From: Caenorhabditis elegans
Taxonomy: Eukaryota > Nematoda > Chromadorea > Rhabditida > Rhabditidae
Assembly (NCBI RefSeq): GCF_000002985.6
Contig: NC_003281.10
Location: forward strand, 12,028,001 to 12,092,000
Reading direction: 5' to 3'
DNA length: 64,000 nucleotides
Below, one piece after another: positions 1 to 9,700 of this stretch. A model generated the notes under the pieces. The model had not been told where the DNA came from. It made no database searches and saw nothing but the letters and a program-made list of their open reading frames with translations. The position numbers were made by a program, and so were the translations under genes. Within the stretch, counting starts at the first letter, position 1, and every line of letters starts with the position of its first letter.

Positions 1-48
1 CAAAATTGTACCGTGCCGACTATATATAAATAAAAACAAAACCACAAT

Positions 49-330
49 ATGTCAAAAATTTTCGGCAGTTGCCTTTTTTCCGGCACACTCGGCAAAAAAT
101 GCCGGTTTGCCGATTTGCCGGAAATTTTCAATTCCGGCATTTTACCGGTTTGCCGATTTGCCGGAAATTTTAAATCCGACAATTTGCCGGTTTGCCGATT
201 TGCCGGAAATTTTAAATCCGACAATTCGCCGTTTTGCCGATTTGCCAGAAATTTTAAATCCGACAATTCGCCGGTTTGCCGAGTCGTCGTTTGCCGGAAA
301 AAAGATATATCGTTTGCCGCCCTTCCCTGA
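49..330. repeat. Dispersed CGGCAAAT/TTGCCGGAA repeat block
   Basis: Low-complexity array alternating short tracts such as TTTGCCGGAAATTTTAAATC and TTTGCCGATTTGCCGG. The family recurs at about a dozen places in the window. Open frames through it read as repeated Cys-Arg-Phe-Ala/Leu-Pro-Glu-Ile and are artefacts of the repeat. Confidence 0.9.
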
Positions 331-465
331 TTCAAATACTGCAGGATTTAAATATTCTCAAAGTGGCAAAAACTCTGTAATTGCCACTTTTGGGCGGTCA
401 ATAAAAATGTTAAGTAAAAAATTTGAAAAGTTTTACTATGATATTCGCTAATTTTGGCGCCATCA

Positions 466-513
466 GAGTAGTTTTTTTTGGCAATTTCTACGCTGCTCCA
501 CCTTTATATTAAA
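466..513. repeat. End fragment of the GGTGGAGTAGCG fold-back family
   Basis: The sequence ending GCTGCTCCACCTTTA matches the terminus of the long fold-back elements at 12389-13134 and 29257-29983. Only the end is present here. Confidence 0.5.
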
Positions 514-533
514 AAATTTCCCAACACCATTAC

Positions 534-811
534 CGATATATACATTGCAATTTTCAATAGAGACGCTCGATTCTTGACAACACTGTATAGAATGACAAGT
601 GTCAGAATTGCGGATATAGTTCCAGTCGTTCTTGTAATACGATCCTCATTCAACACCGTCTGCCATCCACACAAAAATAATTCAAATATTGAGAAAAAAA
701 TTATGACGTGGCGGGTTTGAACGCAAAAAATACGGGGCTAGAAACAACTTTTTAAAATTTTTATTTCAATTTTTTCTTTCATTTCTAACTTACCGGGCCA
801 CCATAAGACAT
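534..811 (-). CDS. Small multi-pass membrane protein, 5' part only (3' part beyond the left edge)
   Basis: I do not recognise the family. Two exons fit exactly. Exon 1 (811-794) encodes MSYGGP and ends at GTAAGT; exon 2 (737-534) follows TTTCTAG and gives 68 codons ending at a GTAATG donor. Both junctions are phase 0 and the 56-base intron is a normal worm size. The 74 residues start with a short basic leader, then a hydrophobic segment (about residues 17-32), a polar loop (TVLNEDRITR), a second hydrophobic segment (TISAILTLVILYSVV) and a basic turn leading into a third. The plan resembles the next gene to the right (1016-2705), whose stop lies only about 205 bases upstream of this start on the same strand, so the two may be tandem relatives or an operon. 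I saw no convincing continuation between 533 and 1, where there are only repeats. The model rests on open frame plus splice signals. Confidence 0.62.
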
Positions 812-1015
812 TGCTAATTCATTTGGTATAAAAATTTCCGAAAAAAAAAACGGAAAATTTTTGCAGTGTAGAAAAATCAATGGTTAATATTCAAAACGTA
901 TTAACCTCAAAAACTGGTTATCCCTCTCGAAACATATTATTAATCCTCTTTGGATGACTGTTTTGTTTTCAATTTTTTCAAGAACTTTATCACGAACTTT
1001 TTCACATTTTAATAA

Positions 1016-2705
1016 TTATTTAATATTATGAACTGTAATCCGGGGTCCCGCAGCGACACGTGGTAGTTTTGTCCAACGATAGACTGTTAGGACAGCGTAA
1101 TATCTCACGAGCAACACTGGAAAAAAAATTAAATTTATTTGAAATTTTTTTGACTTCAGGAGCGCATGCCTACCTCCTGCCTGCCTACATACTGATCCAT
1201 TGCCTGTCTGCCTATGTCCACACCTAATTTCTACATGCCTACATAGGTTCATCCTTTATGATGCCCACCTGCCTATGCTTACTTCATGCCTACCTGATGA
1301 CTGAATGCCTACGTGTTTGCCTACGTGGCCATCTCATTTTTGACTGCCTACGTTCCAATCCATGTGCCTACGGCATGCCTCTTTGCGTGCGTGCCTACTA
1401 CATTTGCCTACTCTATGCCTATTTGCCTACCCCTTTCGCATTCCTCAAACTTCCCTCATTTCTACCTTCATACCTACCAGATGCCGGCCTACGTACCTTC
1501 ATTCGTGCATCTTTTATGATGCCTACTTTAGTGCATACTTCACGCCTGCCTCCGTATATCTGCCTGCCTATGTGCCTACTAACGTGCCTACTTTATACCT
1601 AGCAGCTTGCAAGCATACCTGATCCTTGCCTATACTTACCACATACCTATTTGCCTACCTGCCTACTTTATACATATCTCATTACCTAATCCCTGCTTGC
1701 CTAACTTAAGCATTTACCTTATGTCCAACTACATTCCTATGTACCAATCTTCGTGCCCATCCACTTCATGCCTACAGCCTACGTGCCTACTTTATGCCTA
1801 CCTTCTGCATGCCTCGCGCCTGACTGCCTACATGCTTACCTGCTTGCCTTTACTGTTAATTTTAATTTCAACTCACATATCAGAACAGCAATAGCTATGA
1901 GCTCCATCACGATTGATCTGTCAAGCGCTTCATCTTCATTATCGATACCTAGCTTGGCTTTCAGTGTGGTCATTGATGAGACTGAATAGTTTTTTTTTCC
2001 AGATATGTAATAAATTAGGAGCTTTGAGTTAAAAGAAACCCACTCACTTGCAAATTTTAAAACTGAAAGGTTGGCACAAAGTGTGAAAGCGGCAATGTTG
2101 ATGGCCTGTTAATTTGAATTTTTGAAGAAGGGATTTTTTAAAGAAGCTCACCAAGATCACCAATGAAATGAAAATTAGGAATTTGCATTCTAGGATAATT
2201 ATTGTAATGAGAACAAGTTCAAGAACAGCTCCAATTATCATTCCGATTGAGATTGCCCATTTATGTGCTTCAATTGGAGCCAAATCGAAAATCCAGTTGA
2301 CAATTGGAAGAATCAGGAATATTATGGTTATCACGATAGCCACGACCTGAATGATTTTGATGACTCATACATTTTTCAATTTTTTTCCTTGAAAAAAACA
2401 CGGGGTTCTGGCCTTCCTCATTGTAACTTTTCGTGCTCCATTGACAATCGCCTGCCGGACAAGGAAAGTCGTGTGTACTCCACGAGCCGCGACGTGACAC
2501 GCAACGCGCCGTAAATCTACCCCAAATATGGCCTGGCCTAGTTCGGCAAACTCTTCCATTTCAATTTATGAGGGAAGCCAGAAATCCGTGGCCAGCAGAC
2601 AAACCTTTGCCAGCTTAACACTTTTTGGTGTGGTCTGAAAATTTCGAAAAATTAAATTTTGAAAAAAAAAATTAGCAAAATTTCTCTTACCCAGAAAATA
2701 GGCAT
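1016..2705 (-). CDS. 167-residue four-TM membrane protein, six exons
   Basis: I do not recognise the family. Exons 2705-2691, 2634-2605, 2346-2152, 2105-2048, 1981-1877 and 1116-1016 join in one frame of 168 codons with stop; every junction has GT..AG and matching phase (0,0,0,1,1). The protein starts MPIFWTTPKSVKLAK and shows four hydrophobic segments: about residues 16-35, 47-70, 71-97 and a C-terminal one starting near SIVMELIAIAVLI. There is one acidic hydrophilic loop (KLGIDNEDEALDRS) between TM3 and TM4 and a basic C-terminus (TKLPRVAAGPRITVHNIK). It has no signal peptide beyond TM1 and no catalytic motif. Two introns are enlarged by repeats: intron 2 holds a 192-base inverted-repeat element and intron 5 holds the TGCCTAC array; without them both would be about 50-66 bases. 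The regular fit of phases and hydrophobicity makes chance unlikely. The 15-base first exon is the weakest part. Confidence 0.8.
1143..1860. repeat. TGCCTAC-rich degenerate tandem array
   Basis: Dozens of copies of TGCCTAC and its variants (GCCTACCTG, CATGCCTAC, CTGCCTGCC) at irregular 8-20 base spacing. It fills nearly all of the last intron (1876-1117) of the four-TM gene. The overlapping open frames on the plus strand are repeat artefacts. Confidence 0.9.
2399..2590. mobile_element. Short TIR element, CACGG...CCGTG family, copy 1
   Basis: Imperfect terminal inverted repeats of about 21 bases: left CACGGGGTTCTGGCCTTCCTC, right end GAGGGAAGCCAGAAATCCGTG. The interior matches copies at 31878-32104 and 45830-46063. 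It encodes nothing and is MITE-like. It lies inside intron 2 of the four-TM gene. Confidence 0.8.
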
Positions 2706-2934
2706 GTTTTTGTTCGGAAAGAAGCGAAAAAAAGGAAAATCAAATACGAAACGTGTCGTATTCTTTTATACAAAAGATATTTATACAAAAGCTGCGCTTT
2801 TGTTTCGTTTATGATTCATATATCGAAATAACCTTTTTGGTATACAAAACAATATGGAAACGTCATTTTTGTGTGTGTATTTTTTAGGGGGAATCCACAA
2901 CACAATTTATTAATTTCAAATATACCTGTGTCTA

Positions 2935-3095
2935 ACGTATTGCACAACAAATTTGACGCGCAAAATATAACTATATCTCGTAGCGAAAACTACAGTAATC
3001 CTTTAAATACGACTATTGTAGCACAAATTTAAATAATTGCTGTAGTTTTCGCTACGAGATATAGTTATATTTTGCGCGTCAAATGTGTTGCGTGG
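2935..3095. repeat. Fold-back element with TTTGACGCGCAAAATAT arms
   Basis: The left arm ...TTTGACGCGCAAAATATAAC... and CTCGTAGCGAAAACTACAG recur as reverse complement after a loop of about 40 bases. The same family appears at 15305-15545, 19739-20423, 34775-34905, 46728-46825, 52098-52280, 53262-53385 and 56395-56735. The rest of 2706-3703 (between two minus-strand genes) holds AT-rich sequence and no gene that I can see. Confidence 0.85.
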
Positions 3096-3575
3096 TGTGC
3101 AACGGCAAACGAAAAAAGCTCCGCTCCAAAACTTTGGGTCTCGTTAGGAAAAAAAAACGTAAATTCGAAGGATTTTTCGTCGTTTTCCTAGTATTTCAAC
3201 TTTGAACACATTTTAAAAAGGGTTTCCACAAAATTGATTTTAAAAACTTTTAAAAACATTAAAACTTTTTTTTTTCAATTTTCAACTTCAAATGCCTCGA
3301 AAAACACTAAAATTACGGTTTCACCGCCAATACTAAACAAGACCCAAAATGTGGGGGAGGGGGGGGGGGGCGTCGTGTTTTTAATTGGCGTTAGAGCGCG
3401 ATTGCACCATACTTTATGCGCAAGTTCGGATCCTCTTGGAGAGAAACTTGAGATTAAATAAACCATTTTGAATTCGCCGCTAAATTTTAAATTTTTTGTG
3501 CGAATTTCCAGTAACTTCAAAGTCGTCAAATTTTCATTAAAACCATGTATTTCCTCACAAAACTATGATGATCAG

Positions 3576-3598
3576 CAGAGAGAGAGAGAGAGAGAGGG
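3576..3598. repeat. (GA)n microsatellite
   Basis: About eleven uninterrupted GA dinucleotides just 3' of the zinc-finger gene. Confidence 0.95.
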
Positions 3599-3703
3599 AG
3601 ATAATTACAGCACAAAAAGAAGGAACAAAATAAAATAGTATTACCAGGTGGGGGGAATGGAACAGACAAAAAGAGAAAAAAAAACAAAAAAAAAATCAAT
3701 ATT

Positions 3704-6700
3704 TTATTGAGGTGGCCAGTAGTACGGTGGTTGTGCTTGTCCACCTCCATACGACGAAGCAGGAGTTTGAAATTGTGGCTGAACTTGTGGAAGGGCTTGT
3801 TGTTGAGGCTGATAGTACTGTTGTTGTTGTTGTGGTTGGAATTGTTGAACCGGCGGCTGCTGGTATGTTGGCTGAAAAAATTCAAATTTTGAATTTTCAA
3901 ACAAAATTTTGGCGCGAAATTCAAATTAAGATTTTTTTTTGTTCAAAAAAAATTTGGCGCTAAATTAAAATTCTAAATTCAATTTTTCAATAAAAAATTC
4001 TTGGTAATTTAAATTTTGAATTTTTTTTTTCAAACAAAATTTTCGCACGAAATTCAAATTTAAAAAACATTTTGGCGCGAAATTCGAAATTTGAATTTTC
4101 GTTTCAAAACCATTTGGCGCCAAATTCAAATTTCAAAAAATTGGGGCGAAATTCAAATTTTTCAAAACAAAATTTTGGCGCGAAATTAAAAATTTTGAAT
4201 TTTTTAAATAATTTTGGCGCTAAATTCAAATTTCAATTTAAAAAAAAATTCTGGCGCCAAATTCAAATTTTGATTTTTTGTTCAAAAAAAATTGGCGCGA
4301 AATTCAAATTTAGATTTTTTTCAAAAAAAAATTCGGTGCGAAAGTCAAAATTTGAATTTTTTTCTCAAAAAAAAAATCCGCGCGAAATTCAAATTTTTAT
4401 TTCATTTTTTCAGCAAAAAAAAATTGGCCCAAAATTCAAATTATGAATTTTTCATCTCAAATCTCTGCTGTGGTGTACCTGCTGATAGACAGGCTGCTGC
4501 TGCTGCTGCGGGGGAGCTTGTTGATATATTGGCTGCTGAATTCCGTATTGTTGGGCATACTGGGGCTGTGGTGGTTGTTGTTGGTACATCTGAAAACTCA
4601 TCTTTTTGGTTTTTCAGCACAATTAATTGTTTTTTTTTGTTGTTAAAATGCGTTTTAGAATTATTTTGGCAAAAAAATAGATTTAAAAAAAAAAATTTTC
4701 TTTCAAATTTAATTTTTTCGAATATAATTTTTTCGAAAAATCCGTTATTTTTTGGTTTTTTTTTTCGGTAAAATTTCATTTATTTGTTGGGTTTTTGTCA
4801 CAAATTCTTTTTTTTTCATTTATTTGTCGAAAAAGAATTGGTCATATTTTTAGTTTTTTTTATGGCAAAATCGTTATTTTTCAGCTTTTTCTTCAACATT
4901 TTCAGATTTCCGTACTTGTTGCTGATACTGCATAGGCTGCTGCTGCATTTGCTGTTGGTAGATCATCGGCTGTTGTTGATATTGTGCCGGTGCTCCATAC
5001 ATTTGCTGCTGTTGGTACATCATCTGAGGCTGTTGCTGCTGCTGCTGAGGCATCATCGGCTGCGGGGGCGGAATCGCCTTGCTCACAGCAATCGGAGCAG
5101 GCATTCCGAGTGACGATTCCAGTGTTGGACGGACTATTTGCGGAGCTTGTGGTGGATGTTTGACGGGATTTGAGCCAGAATTTGGAGTCATGTTCATGAG
5201 ATTCGATGAAGAAGCATCTGATGGAGCCGGGGAAGGCACCTGAAGAAACAAAGTTGTTGCGGATTTTGATTTAAAAAATACAAAATATTGTCAAAAATTT
5301 AGAAAAAGCTACTGCGACCAATCAACGATTCGCTCCGCCCACTTTTCAACCAATCAGATGAAGTGGGCGGAGTTTTTCTTCAAAAAAATTGAAAAAAAAA
5401 ACAACAAAAAAATCGATTTTTTTAAACAAAATATTACAATTTTGGCTGCAACCAATCAGTGATTCGCTCCGCCCACCTGAAACTGTCGGATTGGTGGTTC
5501 AAAAGTGGGCGGAGCAAATTGTTGATTGGTTGCAGCCAAGATTGTTAGATTTCATTGAAAAATTGATTTTTTTCCCGTTTTTTTGCGATTTTTCTGAAGC
5601 GAAACTCCGCCCACTTCATCTGATTGGTTGAAAAGCGGGCGGAGCTAATCGCTGATTGGTTGCAGCCGAAATTGTTAGATTTCATTGAAAAATTGGTTTT
5701 TTTTGTTTTTTTGCGCTTTTTCTTGAGTAAAACTCCGCCCACACCGTCTGATTGGTTGAAAAGTGGGCGGAGCAAACCGTTGATTGGTTGCAGCCAAAAT
5801 TGTGACATTCTATAAAAAATTGATTTTTTTTTGTTTTTCCGCTGTTTCTTTTTTTTGCGATTTTTCTGAAGCAAAACTCCGCCCACTTTATCTGATTGGT
5901 TGAAAAGTGGGCGGAGCAAATCGCTGATTGGCTGCAGCCAAAATTGTAGAATTAATTTTTTAAAAACGATTTTTTTTTGTTTTTCCACTGTTTTTTTTTT
6001 GTGATTTTTCTGAAGCGAAACTCCGCCCACTTTATCTGATTGGTTGAAAAGTGGGCGGAGCAAATCGCTGATTGGTCGGTGAGATCGCGTTGAAAATTTT
6101 CGTTTTTTTTCGCGATTTTTTTGCGGTATTTCCGCCATTTGAAGCTTCAAAAAAATACACGAACATTCTGCTTTTCACCAACACGTGCTCCATTCGGAAG
6201 AATTGTTCGATTCAACGCCATTTTCTGTCCAGGTATTATGGGTTCCTGCTGCTGTGGTTTGTTGTCCAACTTGTGTGTCTTTTTCTTCGGATCCGACTCT
6301 TTTCCGATTAGCTTGTACACTTCCGAATACTCATCATCATCCGACGAATCATCACTGATCGTCACCGGATGCTTATCAGTCGTTCCTTGTGGCTTGGAGC
6401 TCAGCGATGTTGGAGGATCCTGGTAGAATGCGTGCTGCTGCTGTGGTTGCTGCTGTGGTTGCTGTTGAGGCTGCTGCGAAGAGAACGACGAAGATTGCAG
6501 AGGAACAATTGCCGCGGAAATCGGTGAGATCGGGGCGGCGGCGCGGCCCATTGTCGGCCCGGCTTGGAAAGCTTGAGAATAGGCCGAGGATGTTGCTGCT
6601 GCTGGAGGAGGAGGAGGAGGCCCAGATGAGATTCCGTACGACTGCATAGGCGGAGGCTGCTGGTATTGTGGAGCTGAAAAATAGGAGGAATTAGATATAA

Positions 6701-9700
6701 AATGATGGAAATTTTTTTGGAAAAAAGTGTTGGGGTTATTCATGTGATGTAGAAAAATGCAAAAAATGTTTTTTTTTTAAAACATTTTTCCCCCTATTCA
6801 TGAGTGTCGCATTATTTTTTCCCATTTTTTCTGCATTTTTTTGTACTTTTCGACGTCGAAAAATGTCGAAAAATGCCAAAAAAATGTCGAAAAATGCCAA
6901 AAAAAAAATGCCAAAAAAAATTTCGAAAAATTCAGAAAAATTTCGAAAAATTAATTTCCAAATTTACCTTGAGTATACTGACCAGACACTGGTGTCAACT
7001 GAATTCCCATCGACGAAATCGATTGGCTTATGCTTTGTTTTGGCATTGTTGCTTGATGAGTCTGGAAAATATTTGGTTTTTTTTTTTTTGGAAAAAAAAA
7101 ACTCAAAATTTTCAGTAATTTCTGGGAAATTTTCTAGTTATAATATAATTTTTTTTGCACAAAAATTTACATATTTGTGAACAAAAAAATTTGAAAATTC
7201 AAAATTTTTCTTCGATTTTTAATATTAGAAAATTTATTTATGTCGATTTTTCAATTCTTTGTGAAAATCGAAATATCAAACAAATTCCACTGTTCTTGGT
7301 TTTCTCTGAAAAATCTTTTTTTTTTTTTGGTTTTTTTTTCGGTATTTACACGAAAAATAGACAATTTTTGTGGAAAATTTTTTTTTCTCGAGTTTCTCAA
7401 GAATTTATTTTTTGTATTTTTTGTATTTTTTGCCGAGATTTTTTGAAGTTTTCGATTTTTTTTAAAATTTTTCTAAAAATCCGAGTTCCGAGTTCAAAGA
7501 AATGGTTTAAAAAAGTCAAAAATCTCTTTTTTTTTTTGTAAAATACATGAAATCGTCGAAAAATCTTGTTTTTTTTTTGCGAAAATTTTTTTTTTGGCAA
7601 TACTAATTGTAAGTTTTTTTTAAACAAGAAGTTTGAAAAAATTTTGAAAAAAAAATTATTTGTAAAAAAAATTATTTGTTGGTTTTTCTAAAACTTACGG
7701 CTTCCAATTTTTTTGGAAAAAATATTTTTTTCTCAATTTTCTTTTTTTTTTATTTTTTTAAGACAAGAACTGATTTTTTTAAAGTTTTTTTGTATTTTTG
7801 CCAGGATTTTTTGCAGTTTTCGATTTTTTTTTTCAATTGTTTCTTTAAAAGTTCTAGTTTATTAAAAATTTAAGAAACTTTTTTTTTGCGAAAAATAATA
7901 AAAATGTTAACTTTGATTTTTTTTTTCTTCAAAAATGCACCTCTTTAGTTCTCATATCCATTATAAACTTATTGATAGCTTCATCCCCTTCAACAGGATT
8001 GAGCCCAAGGCTGTCATACATTTTGAGCACAACGTCACGTGGCACATTCCCATTGTGTTCGTTGAGCATTTTCTCCAGCATAACCAGGGCTCCCATCACT
8101 TTGCGATTGAGATTCTGTATAAAGATGTTTTTTTTTTTGGCAAATTTGACTTTAAAATATATAATTTCGTTTTGGAAAAAAAAATCTAAATTTGAATTTG
8201 GCGCCAATTTTTTTTTCCCGCAAATTCAAAATTTGAGTTTCGCGCCAATTTTTTTGAAAAAAAAATCTAAATTTGGATTTCGCGCCAAAATTTTTTTTTG
8301 AAAAAACTCAATATTTGAATTTCGCGCCAATTTTTTTTTGAAAAAAATCTAAATTTGAGTATCGCGCCAACTAAAAAAAAAATCAATACTTGAATTTTTG
8401 AAAAAAAAAAAATCAATATTTGAGTATCGCGCCAATTTTTTTTTGGAAAAAAAATCAATATTTGAATTTCGCGCCACTTTTTTTTTTTGAAAAGTTATTA
8501 TTTGAATTTCGCGCCAATTTTTTTGAAAAAAAAATTCAAAATTTAAGAATCGCGCCAATTTTTTTTGAATAATTATTATTTGAATTTCGCGTCGAAATTT
8601 TATAAATTAAAATTTGAATTTCGCGCCAATTTTTTTTTGAAAAAAAAATCTAAATTTGAATTTGGCGTCAAAATTTTATAAATTAAAATTTGAATTTCGC
8701 GCCAATTTGTTTTTCCGCAAATTCAAAATTTGAGTATCACGCCCAATTTATTTTTTTGAAAAAATTCAAAATTTGAATTTCGCGCCAAATTTTTATAAAA
8801 TAAAAATTCAAAAATTCGCGCCAAATAAAAAAAATTCAAAATTTGAATTTCGCGCCATTTTTTTTTGTAAAAAAAAATCTAAATTTGAATTTCGCGCCAA
8901 TTTTTTGGTATAAATTATAATTTGAATTTCGCGCCAATTTTTTGGTATAAATTATAATTTGAATTTCGCGCCAATTTTTTTTTGCAAAAAAAAATCTAAA
9001 TTGTCTTAAAATAAGTTTTAAAAGCAATTTTTCGGAAACTTTTTTTTAAACGCGGTTTTTTTTTTCAAAAATAGTACATCTTTATACTCCTTCTGCTCCC
9101 GTTCCATTCGACGACGCTCTTCCGCCGATTGAGTTGGCACAACTGGCGCCGGCCTCGGTGTCGACGAATTCGACATCCCATCGAGTACAGTTCCTTGTAT
9201 TATTCCAGAATTCGCCAAGTCACGAACAGTCGCCAACTTTGAGCTGAAATCTCCGGCTGCTGCTGCTCGATTTTGAGCAGAAGAAGCATCGCCGAGTTTC
9301 GCCAAAAACGTGTCCGTTTGCTCGCTCCACGTCGAATTTCGGGATCTTTGTTGGGGAGGGGGAGCTGCTTCACGGCTTCGGCTTCTAGATCGGCTCTTCG
9401 TACGGCTCCGACGATCTCGTCGACTACGATACCGTTCACGGGATCGGCTTCTCGATCGAGTTCGGCTTCGTCGTCGACGCTCGGCACTTCTTGAACGTGC
9501 ACGTTTGTGCTCACGGCTTCGGGAGCGACGAGCACGATCCCGGCTTCTGCTCCGATTTTTCGACCGCGGATCCTTCCGTTTCAGCGGGCTTTCGGTCTTA
9601 TCACTATCCATATCATCATCATTCAACAAATCAATCACTGGAATCACTTCCGGCAGCACCACTTTTGCTCCAGCAATCGGCTTGAAGCCTCCACTAGACC

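Noticed and set aside
107..451. Open frame of 114 codons with repeated Cys-Arg-Phe-Ala-Asp-Leu-Pro
   Set aside because: It is a translation of the CGGCAAAT/TTGCCGG repeat; the same pseudo-peptide appears at every cluster and on both strands.
1258..1989. Overlapping plus-strand frames rich in Tyr-Leu-Pro-Ala-Tyr
   Set aside because: They arise from the TGCCTAC array, which lies in an intron of a minus-strand gene.
3895..4440. CRISPR-like regular array
   Set aside because: The spacers are A/T runs, not unique sequence, and the genome is animal.
5545..6150. 201-codon minus-strand frame
   Set aside because: It consists of the CCAATCAG/GGGCGGAG repeat with T-runs, inside an intron of the zinc-finger gene.
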